Source: CBDFHV01 sp965247705 | GTDB taxonomy: Bacteria > Pseudomonadota > Alphaproteobacteria > Rhodospirillales > CAMCUA01 | Length of the DNA stretch: 64,000 nt | Direction of reading: 5' to 3' | Assembly (NCBI GenBank): GCA_965247705.1 | Contig: CBDFHV010000086.1 | Span: 248,001-312,000, forward strand | Part shown: positions 40,092 to 49,475 of the stretch, in pieces | How positions within the stretch are numbered: the stretch's first letter is position 1 | Layout of the letters: every line of letters begins with the position of its first letter | Program-made: the position numbers and the translations under genes | Notes under the pieces: generated by a model | Database searches by the model: none | Seen by the model: the letters and a program-made list of their open reading frames with translations, nothing else | Told to the model about the DNA's origin: nothing

Positions 40092-40571
40092 TTAGAGTTG
40101 GCCCAACATGTGCTCGGCGCTGGTCTTCTCGTAGCCCGCCTCGTCGATGTTGAGGGCCTTCACCACCCCATCGTCGACCACCATGGAGAACCGCTTGCAA
40201 CGCAGGCCCAGGCCCTTGCCATGAAGGTCCAGCTCCAGGCCCGCCGCCTGGGTGAAAGCGGCGTCGCCGTCGCCCACCATCCGCACGGTGGCGCCGGTAC
40301 TCTGGTCCTTACCCCAGGCGCCCATGACGAAGGCGTCGTTGACCGCCATGCAGACGATCTCGTCGACGCCCTTGGCCTTCAGGGCATCGGCGTTGTTGAC
40401 GTAGCTGGGCAGATGCTGGGCCGAACAGGTCGGCGTAAAGGCGCCGGGCACGCCAAAGAGGGCCACTTTCTTGCCCTTGAACAACGCGTCGCTGGCGATG
40501 CCCTGTGGGCCGTCGGCCGTGGCCTCGGTCAACGAAATGGACGGAATGCGATCACCCACGTTGATGGTCAT
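40092..40571 (-). CDS. Peroxiredoxin (Prx5-like, redoxin family)
   Basis: Thiol peroxidase of 159 residues. The peroxidatic cysteine lies in GVPGAFTPTCSAQHLPSYV near residue 49, with the preceding P and T that form the active site. Later segments VNDAFVMGAWGKDQ and RCKRFSMVVDDGVVKALNIDE are characteristic of the AhpE/Prx5 branch that is reduced by glutathione or glutaredoxin. No second resolving cysteine is obvious near the C-terminus. Translationally adjacent to the haloacid dehalogenase gene. Confidence 0.92.
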   Translation of the reverse strand: MTINVGDRIPSISLTEATADGPQGIASDALFKGKKVALFGVPGAFTPTCSAQHLPSYVNNADALKAKGVDEIVCMAVNDAFVMGAWGKDQSTGATVRMVGDGDAAFTQAAGLELDLHGKGLGLRCKRFSMVVDDGVVKALNIDEAGYEKTSAEHMLGQL

Positions 40572-40671
40572 GGTCTCCCCCTCGGAATTCAGGCTTGAGA
40601 AATGGCCCCGGTCGGGGCCGCATCCCCAAACATAGGCGGGGCGGCGGGGAATTCCAGGGTCGTGGGTGAAT

Positions 40672-42807
40672 TCAGCGCCCGGCGACGGCGGAATTCGGGT
40701 CGGCCCGGTCGAGGGCGTCGAGGACCCCCGAACCGGTCAACAGTTCGGGAAGGACGTCACCCCGCGGCGAGCCAGGGCCGTAAACCGCGTTGAAGGGAAT
40801 GCCGTAGCGCCCGTGGTCCGCCAGGTAGCGGGCGATCGTGTCGTTGGGCCGCGTCCAGTCCGCCTGCATGGCAATCACGCCGGGGGCGGTGAGGCGATCG
40901 AAGACCTCGCCGCGCTGCAAGACCAGCGCTTTGTTGGCCTTGCAGGTGATGCACCAGTCCGCCGTCACGTCGACGAACACGGTCCGGCCCTCGGCCACCA
41001 AGGCGGCGATGGCGGCCTCGTCGAAAGGCTGCCAGAGCGCGTCCGCCTCATGGGTCGTCGCGGGCTCGGACGGGCTTTGCGGCCACCACGCCGGCGCCGC
41101 GAAGGCGACGATGGCGGCGGCGGCCAGCGCCGGGCCGGCAATGCGGCTCGACAGTCCCCGATGGCGGGCCAGCAACAGGCCACTCAGGATTACCAGCGCC
41201 ACCGCCGTCACCAGGGCGACGGCCGAGCCCGACTGGACCCACAGCACGGAGAGAAGCCAGGCGGCCGTCGCCGCGAGAAGGAACCCCAGCACCTGCTTGA
41301 CGCGGACCATCCACGGTCCGGGGCGCGGCAGGCCGGTCGCCAGCCCCGGCGCCGCCGCCAGCAGCAGATAGGGTAGCGCCAGGCCGGTACCAAGGGCCGC
41401 GAAAACGGCCAGGATCTGCGGCCATCCCTGGGACAGGGCGAACCCGACGGCGGTGCCGAGGAACGGCGCCGAGCAGGGGGTGGCGAGGAGGGTGGCGAAG
41501 ACCCCGGCCAGGAAATGGCCCGCGAGCCCCTTCACATGGGCCGTATCCTCGCTCCAGCGGGCCGCCCACCCGGGCACCGAAACCTCGAAGAATCCCCACA
41601 GGTTGCAGGCGAAGAAGGTCACCAGCAGGGCCATCGCGGCCAGGAACCAGGGGTGCTGGAACTGAATTCCCCAGCCCACCGAGGCCCCCGCCGCCCCAAG
41701 GGCGATGAGGACCCCCGCCAAGGCTAGAAAGGCCGTCAGGATGCCGGCGGCGGAAGCCAGGAAGCTCACCCGCACCAGACCCCGATCCGCCCCCCCGTGG
41801 CCGATCACGCCGAGAATTTTGATCGACAGCACCGGCAGGACGCAGGGCATCAGGTTGAGGATCAAGCCGCCGAGAACGGCGAAGGCAAGGATTGCCAGCA
41901 ACGACGGAGCCGTCCCGCCGGTCTCCTCGAGGGCCAGGGACGCCGCCACCGCGATCGGGCGTTCGGCCGACCGTTCTCCGTCGATGAGGGTGACCACGAC
42001 CGTGCGCCCGATGAGCGGGCTTTCCAGATCCACCAGCCCCGAAACGGGAACGGTCAGCAGCGCCCGGCGGTTTCCCCTGGACAGCGCGGTCCGGGGCTTG
42101 CCGAACGCCAGCTCGGGCGGCCCTTCGACGAACAGATCGGGGGCGACGAACGGCGTCGCGCTTGTCGCCGCCACCTGGATGACCGCCTCCTCGCCGGCGC
42201 CCGTCAGGGCCAGTCCGCCGACGGTCAGGCCATGGGCGGAACCGTCGTCGGGAACCAGGGCGGAAAACCGGTTGACCAAGTGCGCTTCCACCGCCGCCTG
42301 GGGCGGGCCCGAGGGCAGATCGAGGACCAGGGGAGTCTGGTAGGGGATGCAAATTTCGTCGCAGGCCAGGAAGGTCAGGTTGGCCCGCAGGCGCAGGGGC
42401 TGTCCCGGTTCGGACAGGGTCGCCGCCAGCGGCAACACCACTTCGTGTTTGTAGCCCAGGGTTTCAAAGCCAAGGACGGAGAAACGCTCCGGTGCTGGCC
42501 ATTGGAGCTCGGCCTGGCTCAGGTTCTCCGAGCCCGTCCATTCGGGGGTCGGCGGGAAGCCGGCGTCCCCGGGCGATCGCCAATAGATCTTCCAGCCGTC
42601 GTCCATGCGGAAATGCAGTCCCAGGGTGACGATTTCCTGGTCGCCGACGGTCTCGGCGGTACTGACCAGCCGAACGGCGGCATATTCCGTGTCGGACCAG
42701 GGCGACGCGGCGCCCAGAGCCGGACCCGCGGCAAACCCGGCCACAGCACCGGCGATACCCAGTATGCCGCCCATCCGCAAAACGTGCCGGGACCGTCGTG
42801 ACCGCAT
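40672..42807 (-). CDS. dsbD: Protein-disulfide reductase DsbD family (cytochrome c biogenesis type)
   Basis: Carries reducing power from cytoplasmic thioredoxin to periplasmic thiol proteins; 711 residues. The signal peptide ends around residue 33. A periplasmic DsbD-N-like beta domain covers about 34-290. The membrane domain from about 300 to 560 has the two functional cysteines in LMPCVLPVLSIKI and LATPCSAPFLG. The C-terminal thioredoxin-like domain carries DWCITCKANKALV (CxxC) near residue 615. Complete. It may supply reductant for cytochrome c maturation, for which ccmAB lie 18 kb away. Confidence 0.93.
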   Translation of the reverse strand: MRSRRSRHVLRMGGILGIAGAVAGFAAGPALGAASPWSDTEYAAVRLVSTAETVGDQEIVTLGLHFRMDDGWKIYWRSPGDAGFPPTPEWTGSENLSQAELQWPAPERFSVLGFETLGYKHEVVLPLAATLSEPGQPLRLRANLTFLACDEICIPYQTPLVLDLPSGPPQAAVEAHLVNRFSALVPDDGSAHGLTVGGLALTGAGEEAVIQVAATSATPFVAPDLFVEGPPELAFGKPRTALSRGNRRALLTVPVSGLVDLESPLIGRTVVVTLIDGERSAERPIAVAASLALEETGGTAPSLLAILAFAVLGGLILNLMPCVLPVLSIKILGVIGHGGADRGLVRVSFLASAAGILTAFLALAGVLIALGAAGASVGWGIQFQHPWFLAAMALLVTFFACNLWGFFEVSVPGWAARWSEDTAHVKGLAGHFLAGVFATLLATPCSAPFLGTAVGFALSQGWPQILAVFAALGTGLALPYLLLAAAPGLATGLPRPGPWMVRVKQVLGFLLAATAAWLLSVLWVQSGSAVALVTAVALVILSGLLLARHRGLSSRIAGPALAAAAIVAFAAPAWWPQSPSEPATTHEADALWQPFDEAAIAALVAEGRTVFVDVTADWCITCKANKALVLQRGEVFDRLTAPGVIAMQADWTRPNDTIARYLADHGRYGIPFNAVYGPGSPRGDVLPELLTGSGVLDALDRADPNSAVAGR

Positions 42808-43010
42808 GGGTGATGTCCGCCTAGAATTGAATAAACCGCGTAACCTTGCGCGTTATACCTAATGGTGGGTTCGAAGAAGACAAGCATGGGCCACAATCAC
42901 AAACACTTGACCCTTCGAGAGCCAGGCCCCGGCACCACCCGCGGCAACGGCCAACGCCTTGTTATTTGGCTTCCGTGAAGCTATGTCTTGAAGACAGAGG
43001 AGCCGACGCC

Positions 43011-43580
43011 ATGACACTGGGTCAAAGCCCCTATCTGGACGGGCAGCTCTTGGTTGCCATGCCGGGCATGCGCGATCCCCGCTTCACCAAGACGGTCATC
43101 TACATGTGCGCCCACAGCGCCGAAGGCGCCATGGGCCTGGTGGTCAACCGGGAACTCAATTCCCTCTCGTTTCCGGACCTGCTGGGTCAGCTCAGTATCG
43201 AGGTGCCCGAACTCAAGCGCCAGATCCGGGTTCACTTCGGAGGTCCCGTGGAATCGGGACGCGGGTTCGTGCTGCACACTTCCGACTATGTTCAGGACGC
43301 CACCTTGGTGGTGGACCAAGAGATCGCGCTGACCGCGACGGTCGACATCTTGCGCGAAATCGCCAGCGGCGGCGGGCCGGACCGGTCCCTCCTCGCCCTC
43401 GGCTACGCCGGCTGGGGCGCCGGTCAGCTCGATACCGAGATCAAGGCCAACGGGTGGTTGTCGACGCCGGCCGCGCCGTCATTGGTTTTCGACGACGAAC
43501 TGGACACCAAGTGGGAGCGTGCCATGGCCGAAATCGGCATCGATCCACGAATGCTGTCGGACACCGCCGGCCACGCCTGA
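43011..43580 (+). CDS. yqgE: YqgE/AlgH family protein
   Basis: A 189-residue protein of the UPF0301 family, function unproven. Family motifs: LDGQLLVAMPGMRDPRFTKTVIYMCAHSAEGAMGLVVN near residues 9-46, VHFGGPVESGRGFVLHT near 74-90, and ALGYAGWGAGQLDTEIKANGWL near 126-147. ATG 43011 is preceded by GAGGAG; longer frames lack family similarity. It converges with the cupin gene 12 bp away. Confidence 0.94.
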   Translation: MTLGQSPYLDGQLLVAMPGMRDPRFTKTVIYMCAHSAEGAMGLVVNRELNSLSFPDLLGQLSIEVPELKRQIRVHFGGPVESGRGFVLHTSDYVQDATLVVDQEIALTATVDILREIASGGGPDRSLLALGYAGWGAGQLDTEIKANGWLSTPAAPSLVFDDELDTKWERAMAEIGIDPRMLSDTAGHA

Positions 43581-43592
43581 TCGGCACGCCCG

Positions 43593-44111
43593 TCAAGAGA
43601 CGGCTTCGTAGCGATCCCGCTCCACCGATTCCATGTTGATACCCTCCATGCGGATGAGACGGGTTTCCCCATCGCGCCGGGGCGAGTGGATATCGCCGAT
43701 GCCATAGGCCCGCGCCATGCCGGGGGTCATGTCGTAGGTTTTCACCACCTCGACCTTTCCCGGGTCGCCGTTCCCCGGCGGCGCGACCTTGCGCCATTCG
43801 GTCATGTGGGTGACGCCCTTGGCCTGCCCGTAGATGGCCCAGCTGGGGCCATGGTCGTGGGGATTGGAATCCTTGGGACCCTCGTAAACGTGGGACAACA
43901 CGCAAAAGCCCAGTTCCGAGTCCTCGTAGATCACCTTGCGGGCCGAAGTCTCCACGGGGCCCAGGTAGGTATCGACGAAGGACGCGTCCTTGAGGCATTC
44001 CTCGAGCCGCTGGCGCACCTGTTCCAGGCCCGCGGGGCCCGAATCCGTCTTGAGAATGCGGCGACAATCGGCGGCGAACTGCTCCAAGGTCTGTGCGGTG
44101 GTTTGCGACAT
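43593..44111 (-). CDS. Cysteine dioxygenase-like cupin protein
   Basis: Iron-type cupin of about 172 residues. The metal-binding cupin motif is NPHDHGPSWAIYGQAKGVTHMTEW near residues 80-103 (His-x-His) with the third histidine in IGDIHSPRR near 140. The general layout (YEGPKDSNPHDHG, then MTEWRKV) resembles the cysteine dioxygenase type I family, which oxidises cysteine to the sulfinate, though related thiol dioxygenases share it. ATG 44111 is chosen because AAGGAG sits upstream. Confidence 0.82.
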   Translation of the reverse strand: MSQTTAQTLEQFAADCRRILKTDSGPAGLEQVRQRLEECLKDASFVDTYLGPVETSARKVIYEDSELGFCVLSHVYEGPKDSNPHDHGPSWAIYGQAKGVTHMTEWRKVAPPGNGDPGKVEVVKTYDMTPGMARAYGIGDIHSPRRDGETRLIRMEGINMESVERDRYEAVS

Positions 44112-44206
44112 TGTGGGCGGCTCCTTGACATCCATGGCCGCGCCGGGCGGCTTCACGTCAATCATATCAAGGAGCAAAGGCCCCCATCAACCCGCTCGCC
44201 ATGGTA

Positions 44207-44608
44207 TCAAGCGGTGCAACGTTCCCGCGTGTCCAGGATGCCGCCAATCAGTTCGAGAAACGTCTTGATGTTGACGGGCTTGCGGACGATTACGTCGAAG
44301 CCGCATGCTTGGTTGAGTTGGGTATCTTCATCCGTCACCAAGCCGGTCACGGCGACGACCGGGATCCCGCTGAACTCCGGATCCCGCTTCAAGACGCCAA
44401 CCACCTCGCGGCCGGACAGCCCGGGCAGACGCACGTCCATCACGATGACGTGGGGCCTTCGCTCGCGAACCGAGGCGAGTGCCGCGATTCCGTCCACCAC
44501 CTCGATGACTTCCGCGTCGAGGGATTCGAGAATTTCTCTGTAGAGTTCCCGGTTGAGGGGGTCGTCCTCGGCAACGAGTACGACTGGTCTTGGACTCGGC
44601 TGCATCAC
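44207..44608 (-). CDS. Single-domain response regulator
   Basis: A lone CheY-like receiver, 133 residues, with no output domain. The acidic pocket is EDDP near residue 14; the phospho-acceptor aspartate is in VIVMDVRLPGLSGREV near residue 57; the conserved threonine is in VAVTGLV near 86, and the lysine in VIVRKPVN near 108. No kinase gene is adjacent. It probably acts by protein contact, for example in a phosphorelay. Confidence 0.93.
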   Translation of the reverse strand: MMQPSPRPVVLVAEDDPLNRELYREILESLDAEVIEVVDGIAALASVRERRPHVIVMDVRLPGLSGREVVGVLKRDPEFSGIPVVAVTGLVTDEDTQLNQACGFDVIVRKPVNIKTFLELIGGILDTRERCTA

Positions 44609-44749
44609 CCGCTTGTTCCCCGATTCCTGTGATCGATGCAGAGTGTGGCCAATTCATGGCTCTGCGCATATGACAGGAAACACACCGCCGGTACACCATC
44701 ATGTACGGACTTCGGAGTGGGCGGATGGGGGTATACCCGGCGCCCGCCC

Positions 44750-45907
44750 TCAGGCGCGCATTAGTTCCCGGGGCAGGGTATTGAGGCTGCGGCAGCCGTC
44801 TTCGGTGACCACGACCGTCTCCGTGCAGCCCATGGCGCCCAGACCGGGCACCTTGAGGATGGGGATCAGGTGAAAGACCATGCCGGCCTCCAGCAAGCGC
44901 GGATCGTCGGCTTTGATGTCCATGACGTGGCCCTCGCCCAGCCCGGGGGGAAAGGACACCCCCAACGAATAGGCGGCGCGGTTGTTCCAGCTATCGCCCA
45001 CCTCCGCCCGCTCCACCAGGCCGCGGCCGGCCTGGTCCACGTCGGCGGCGGCGACTCCGGGGCGCATGGCCGCCATCATCGCCTCCGCCGCATCGATGGC
45101 GAGCTGGCTGTAGCGGATCACATTCGCCGACGGCGCGCCCACGCTCACCACCCGCCCGGCGCCGGCGTGGTAGCGGTGGACCGACGCGGGGATCTCCAAC
45201 CACACCGGCTCGCCGTCGCGGAGCGGCGTCCCGGCGAAGGTGGCGTGGGAGGTGGCGGATCGGGGTCCGGCGGCGACGAAGGGCGGCGACCCCGTATATT
45301 CGCTGCCCGCCCGGATCAGCCCGCCGTAGACGGCGGCGGCGACGTCGTTTTCCGTCGCCCCGGGCCGGCAGGCGGCGGCGCCGGCGGCGAGTCCCGCGCA
45401 GGCCGCCTGGGCCGCCCGCTCGATCATCGCCACCTCATGGGCGGATTTTACCGCGCGGACCCCTTCGATCGTCCCGCTGGCGGGGCGGAAATCCGCCCCG
45501 GGCAGAACCCGGCGCAGGGAATCGACGACGCCGGGGGTGAGAAACAGGCCCTGATCCTCGTAGCCGATGGCGCCCTCGGGACCGCCCAGGGCCTGGGCGG
45601 CGCCCGCCACCGAGGGCACGGGGTCGTCGCCGACGAACACCGGTTCGGCGTCGCGCACCCACGAATGGGTGCGCACGTTGCCGATCTCGATGTTGCGCAG
45701 CACGAAGCGGGGATGACCCTCGCGGGGCACCACCAGGCACTGGAAGATGTGATAGCCGGTGGTGTGGTAGCCGCTGAGGTAGCAGATGTTCTCCGGCCCG
45801 GTGACCAGCAATACGTCCAGGCCGCGGTCCGCCATGCCGGCCCGCACCCGGGCCATGCGGTCCTGGTACTCCGCCACGGGAAACGCCAGAAGGGGTCCGT
45901 CGGCCAT
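44750..45907 (-). CDS. M24-family hydrolase of the creatinase/ectoine-hydrolase type
   Basis: A 385-residue pita-bread-fold protein. An N-terminal creatinase-type domain (MARVRAGMADRGLDVLLVTGPENICYLSGYHTTGYH) is followed by the catalytic domain (about 155-385). The metal-binding aspartates of true Xaa-Pro peptidases are not present; instead it reads WLEIPASVHRYHAGAGR near residue 235. It also has SLGVSFPPGLGEGHVMDIKADDPRLLEAGMVFHLIPIL and CTETVVVTEDG. This pattern recalls creatinase and ectoine hydrolase (DoeA/EutD). I infer a C-N hydrolase rather than a peptidase. It ends the leftward cluster. Confidence 0.8.
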   Translation of the reverse strand: MADGPLLAFPVAEYQDRMARVRAGMADRGLDVLLVTGPENICYLSGYHTTGYHIFQCLVVPREGHPRFVLRNIEIGNVRTHSWVRDAEPVFVGDDPVPSVAGAAQALGGPEGAIGYEDQGLFLTPGVVDSLRRVLPGADFRPASGTIEGVRAVKSAHEVAMIERAAQAACAGLAAGAAACRPGATENDVAAAVYGGLIRAGSEYTGSPPFVAAGPRSATSHATFAGTPLRDGEPVWLEIPASVHRYHAGAGRVVSVGAPSANVIRYSQLAIDAAEAMMAAMRPGVAAADVDQAGRGLVERAEVGDSWNNRAAYSLGVSFPPGLGEGHVMDIKADDPRLLEAGMVFHLIPILKVPGLGAMGCTETVVVTEDGCRSLNTLPRELMRA

Positions 45908-45923
45908 GGGGTCCTCGCCTATC

Positions 45924-47126
45924 TCAACTTAACTTAGCGCAGGCCCTGGCCATGCGGGCGGCGCCTTCGATGAGCGCCGCTTCCGGCACCGCAAAGGACA
46001 CGCGCAAGTGGGGGGACAGGCCATAGGCGCTGCCGGCCACGGTGGAGACGCCGGCTTCCTCGAGGAAATAATCGGCCAAGTCCACGTCGTTGTCGATGGT
46101 CTTGCCGTCTGGACGCCGCCGGCCCATGAGCGCGGCAAACCCCGGATAGACGTAAAAACTGCCCCCGGGCACCTCGCAGGTCAGGCCCGGCACCGTTCGC
46201 AGGTGTTCCAGGGCCACGTCGCGGCGGGCCGCGAAGGTGGCAAGACGTTCCCTGATCGAGTCCGTGTTTTCGATCAGCGCCGCGGCGGCGGCGGCCTGGC
46301 TAACCGAACAGGGACTGGTGATGCTTTCCGACTGAAGGCGGGCGATGGCCCCGATCAGCGGCGCCGGTCCGCCGGCATAGCCGATGCGCCAGCCCGTCAT
46401 GCCATAGGTCTTGGAGACACCATTGAGGGTGAGGATGCGCGCTTTCAGGTCTGGCGCGACCGCTGCCATGGTGGCGAACGCGGCCCCGTCGTAAAGGTAG
46501 TACTCGTAAACATCGTCGGAAAGGACGGCCATACGGGGGTGTCGGCGCAGCACCTCGGCCAGGGCGGCCAGTTCCGCCGCGGCGTAGACCGCGCCCGAGG
46601 GGTTGGACGGCGAATTGATGATCAGCCACCGGCTGCGCGGCGTGATCGCTGCCTCCAGGGCCTGCGGCGTGAGCTTGAATCCCCGTTCCGCCGGGCACGG
46701 CACGATCCGCGGTTCGGCCCCCGGGATGCGCGCCATCTGGGGATAGGAGGCGTAGTAGGGTGCGGGAACGATCACCTCGTCCCCCGGGTTCAGGGTCACC
46801 ATGAAGGCATTGAAGATGACCTGCTTGGCGCCGGTGCCGACGGTGATTTCTTGCGGGCCGTATTCAAGTTCATTCTGAATGCGGAACTTTTTTCTGATGA
46901 CCTCTTTCAGGGCCGGAGTGCCGTCGACGTTGGTGTAGCGGGTATCGCCGCCCTTAATGGCCGCCACCACCGCGTCCTGGACCGGCTCTGGCGTGTCGAA
47001 ATCGGGCGCCCCGAAACTGAAGTTCACGATATCGCGCCCGGCGGCCCGCATTTCGCGGGCCTTCCGGTTGACCACGCCCACGGGGGAAGGCTGAATGCGG
47101 TCCAGCCAATCGGCCAGTTGAATCAT
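45924..47126 (-). CDS. Class I/II pyridoxal-phosphate aminotransferase
   Basis: Fold-type I aminotransferase of 400 residues, aspartate-aminotransferase-like. Visible features: SFGAPDFDTPEPVQDAV near residue 38, YTNVDGTPALKEVI near 70, TVGTGAKQVIFNAF near 96, INSPSNPSGAVY near 169, DDVYEYYLYDG near 201 and the PLP lysine in LNGVSKTYGMTGWRIGYAGG near 234. It uses PLP to exchange amino groups between an amino acid and a 2-oxo acid. It is 16 bp upstream of the M24 gene. Confidence 0.93.
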   Translation of the reverse strand: MIQLADWLDRIQPSPVGVVNRKAREMRAAGRDIVNFSFGAPDFDTPEPVQDAVVAAIKGGDTRYTNVDGTPALKEVIRKKFRIQNELEYGPQEITVGTGAKQVIFNAFMVTLNPGDEVIVPAPYYASYPQMARIPGAEPRIVPCPAERGFKLTPQALEAAITPRSRWLIINSPSNPSGAVYAAAELAALAEVLRRHPRMAVLSDDVYEYYLYDGAAFATMAAVAPDLKARILTLNGVSKTYGMTGWRIGYAGGPAPLIGAIARLQSESITSPCSVSQAAAAAALIENTDSIRERLATFAARRDVALEHLRTVPGLTCEVPGGSFYVYPGFAALMGRRRPDGKTIDNDVDLADYFLEEAGVSTVAGSAYGLSPHLRVSFAVPEAALIEGAARMARACAKLS

Positions 47127-47246
47127 CGCAATCCGCTCCCTCGCCAGAGTCCCTGGAAGCGAGCCGGTGTGAAACCCGCCGTCCAGGTCCTTGATGTTTG
47201 CATCGAAAGCGGAATGAAATATTTCGTCATTGGACGACCGCCCCGA

Positions 47247-48893
47247 TCACAGCCGGTTGTCCACATCCCGCTCGACAGCCGCCGCGACCGCCTTGCGATC
47301 CAGGCCCATGGCCAGGTCGCGGAGCGCCTGCTGGCCGCCATTGTGGCCGGGAAGGCCGGAGACGAAACCGCCGGGCCAGCAGCCGGCGCCGCACAGATAG
47401 AGCCCCCGCACCGGCGTCCGGTAGCGGGACAGCCCGGCCAACGGCCTGAGCCCGAACATGCGCCCCGGCGTCATGTCGCCATGGAGCTGATGACCCTCCA
47501 ACAAACCAAACTCCGCCTCCAGATCCGTCGGCGCGAAGAAGCGGACATCCTCGATGATGTCCTTCAGGTTGGGCATGTAGTGGGCCATGGTATCGATGAT
47601 CCGGTCCCGGAAGACGTCCCGTTCCGTCGACCAGTCGCCCTCGGCCAGGTGGTAGGGCGCGTGCCAGCAGTTGAGGCTGAGCAGTTGCTTGCCCGGCGGC
47701 GCGATGGTCGGATCGGTCATGGTGGGGATCAACCCCATCACCCGGGGCTCCCGCGATGTCCGCCCGTTGCGGGCGTCATCCCAGCTCCGCTCCAGATGCT
47801 CGACACTGGGCGCGATGCGGAACTGGCAGGTGGCGTATTCCGTCACTAGGTCGTCGGGGGCGCAGGCGAGGCGGGGCACGGCGCCGAGGGCGATGACCAG
47901 TTTCGAGGCACAGCCGCGCATGCGCAGGCGCTCCAGCCGGGTCCGCAGGTCGTCGTCCAGGTGCCGCGACTCGACCAGGTCCAGGAGCGTGGTTTTCGGG
48001 TTGAGGTTGGACAGCACGATGCGGGAGTCGATCTCCTCGCCATCGGCCAGCGCCACGCCTTTCACCCGATGCTCGGCATCGATGCGAATCGCGGCCACGC
48101 CGGCCTCCGTGCGAACGGTGACGCCGGCGGCCTCCAGGGAGCGCCGCATGGCGGCGGCCACCGCGCCCATGCCGCCCCGGGGCAGCCCCGTCGACCCCCT
48201 GAGGGGCTGCTGGCGGGGATCGTGATCGGCGTCGACGCTGGTCGACAGCAGGGACATGGGCCGCTGCAGCAGGGCCAAGGCGGACCCGGGCGTCGACGGC
48301 GCGTAGTTGCCGTTGAACATGCTCATGGCGGCGATCAGGCCCTTGAGGATCGGCGATTCCAGCCGGTCGTCGAGAAAATCCCGGATATTGCCGAACAGGA
48401 TCTCGGCGAAGTCCGCCTCGTCTTCCGGCGTCTCCAGCCGGGCGAGAAGCTCCGACAGACTGGGGGGGGCTTCGAACAGATTGACGCGCAGTTTGCTGGC
48501 CACGTCGGTAAAATGCTCGAACACCCCGTGATAGGCCCCCACGTCCCGGGGCGACAGGGCCTGGATTTGGGCATCCACCTTTTGCCGGTCGCGCCAGCCA
48601 ACGAAGGCGCGTCCGTCGGGAAGGGGGATCACCACCGTCGGGTCGGGGCGATCGAAGGTCAGTCCGTGGCGCTCCAGCGCCATGTCGCGCACGATTTTGG
48701 GTTCGAGGGATCCCGGTGAGTTGGAGATGGCGCCCCGGTAGCCGGGAAAAAATTCATAGGCGCCGCAGGGCCCGCCCACCACGTGGCGCCGCTCCAGTAC
48801 CAGGACCGACAGGCCGCCCCGGGCCAGGTAGAAGGCGGCGACCAGGCCGTTGTGCCCGCCGCCGACCACGATCGCATCATGGGGTTTCGTCAC
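47247..48893 (-). CDS. FAD-dependent oxidoreductase (phytoene-desaturase-like)
   Basis: A 548-residue flavoprotein. The N-terminal nucleotide-binding fold is AIVVGGGHNGLVAAFYLARGGLSVLVLERR near residues 8-37 (GxGxxG). Further motifs include FFPGYRGAISNSPGSL and the C-terminal FAD-binding YLCGAGCWPGGFVSGLPGHNGGQQALRDL. The layout matches the phytoene desaturase/retinol saturase group, of which many non-carotenoid members are known. No carotenoid genes adjoin it, so the substrate is unknown. It sits between the aminotransferase and the CMD-like gene in the leftward cluster. Confidence 0.87.
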   Translation of the reverse strand: MTKPHDAIVVGGGHNGLVAAFYLARGGLSVLVLERRHVVGGPCGAYEFFPGYRGAISNSPGSLEPKIVRDMALERHGLTFDRPDPTVVIPLPDGRAFVGWRDRQKVDAQIQALSPRDVGAYHGVFEHFTDVASKLRVNLFEAPPSLSELLARLETPEDEADFAEILFGNIRDFLDDRLESPILKGLIAAMSMFNGNYAPSTPGSALALLQRPMSLLSTSVDADHDPRQQPLRGSTGLPRGGMGAVAAAMRRSLEAAGVTVRTEAGVAAIRIDAEHRVKGVALADGEEIDSRIVLSNLNPKTTLLDLVESRHLDDDLRTRLERLRMRGCASKLVIALGAVPRLACAPDDLVTEYATCQFRIAPSVEHLERSWDDARNGRTSREPRVMGLIPTMTDPTIAPPGKQLLSLNCWHAPYHLAEGDWSTERDVFRDRIIDTMAHYMPNLKDIIEDVRFFAPTDLEAEFGLLEGHQLHGDMTPGRMFGLRPLAGLSRYRTPVRGLYLCGAGCWPGGFVSGLPGHNGGQQALRDLAMGLDRKAVAAAVERDVDNRL

Positions 48894-48908
48894 GGCACGA
48901 ACTTTAGA

Positions 48909-49475
48909 CTAGGGCTTCAAGGGGGGCACGTCGGTCGGCTTGGGGTCGACGTCGAACGTGTTGAGGACCATGGCGATCAGCCCGTAATAGCCGCACAGGG
49001 CCACCAGTTCAAACAGACCGGCCTCCCCCAGGGCGTGGTGCGTGCGGTCGAAGGTGGCCTGGGAAATGGTCTTGGTGTTTTGCAACGCGTCGCAGAAATC
49101 GTAGACCAGCGCCTCCTCGCCGTCGGTAAAGACCGGCCGGCGGCGTTCGGCGATGGCGTCGATGACCGCTTGGGAGACGCCGGCCGCCAGGGCGAGGGGC
49201 ACGTGGGCGGACCATTCGTACTGCCCCGTCCAGTGGCGGGCGACGGTCAGGGTCGCGACTTCGCGCAGATTGGCCGGCAGGTTGCCGCCCCAGCGCAGGT
49301 GCGCCCCCAATCGCTGAACGTGGTTGGCGATCTCGGGCGCACGCACCAGGGCCGCGAAGGGGCCGAACACGACCCCCCGGGGCCCGGCCGCGATCTCGTC
49401 GTGGGCTTGGCGCTGGGCTTCGGTCATGGCCTCGGGATCGAGGGGCGGGACACGGGTCATGGGGGCCTCATTCAA
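48909..49475 (-). CDS. Carboxymuconolactone decarboxylase family protein
   Basis: A 188-residue helical protein. The CMD core is GAHLRWGGNLPANLREVATLTVARHWTGQYEWSAHVPLALAAGV near residues 57-100: the glutamate and histidine of the family pocket are present, but the CxxC of AhpD is absent, so a disulfide-reductase role is unlikely. Its start overlaps the end of the small gene at 49468. A decarboxylase or lactone role is possible; nothing specific can be assigned. Confidence 0.85.
   Translation of the reverse strand: MNEAPMTRVPPLDPEAMTEAQRQAHDEIAAGPRGVVFGPFAALVRAPEIANHVQRLGAHLRWGGNLPANLREVATLTVARHWTGQYEWSAHVPLALAAGVSQAVIDAIAERRRPVFTDGEEALVYDFCDALQNTKTISQATFDRTHHALGEAGLFELVALCGYYGLIAMVLNTFDVDPKPTDVPPLKP

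Noticed and set aside
46008..47849. Long rightward open frame of 613 codons
   Set aside because: Antisense to the aminotransferase and FAD oxidoreductase, both of which show complete motifs; the antisense peptide has no family features.
47247..48893. Carotenoid desaturase assignment for the FAD oxidoreductase
   Set aside because: The fold matches phytoene desaturases but no crt genes adjoin it and the cluster is for amine metabolism, so the substrate is left open.
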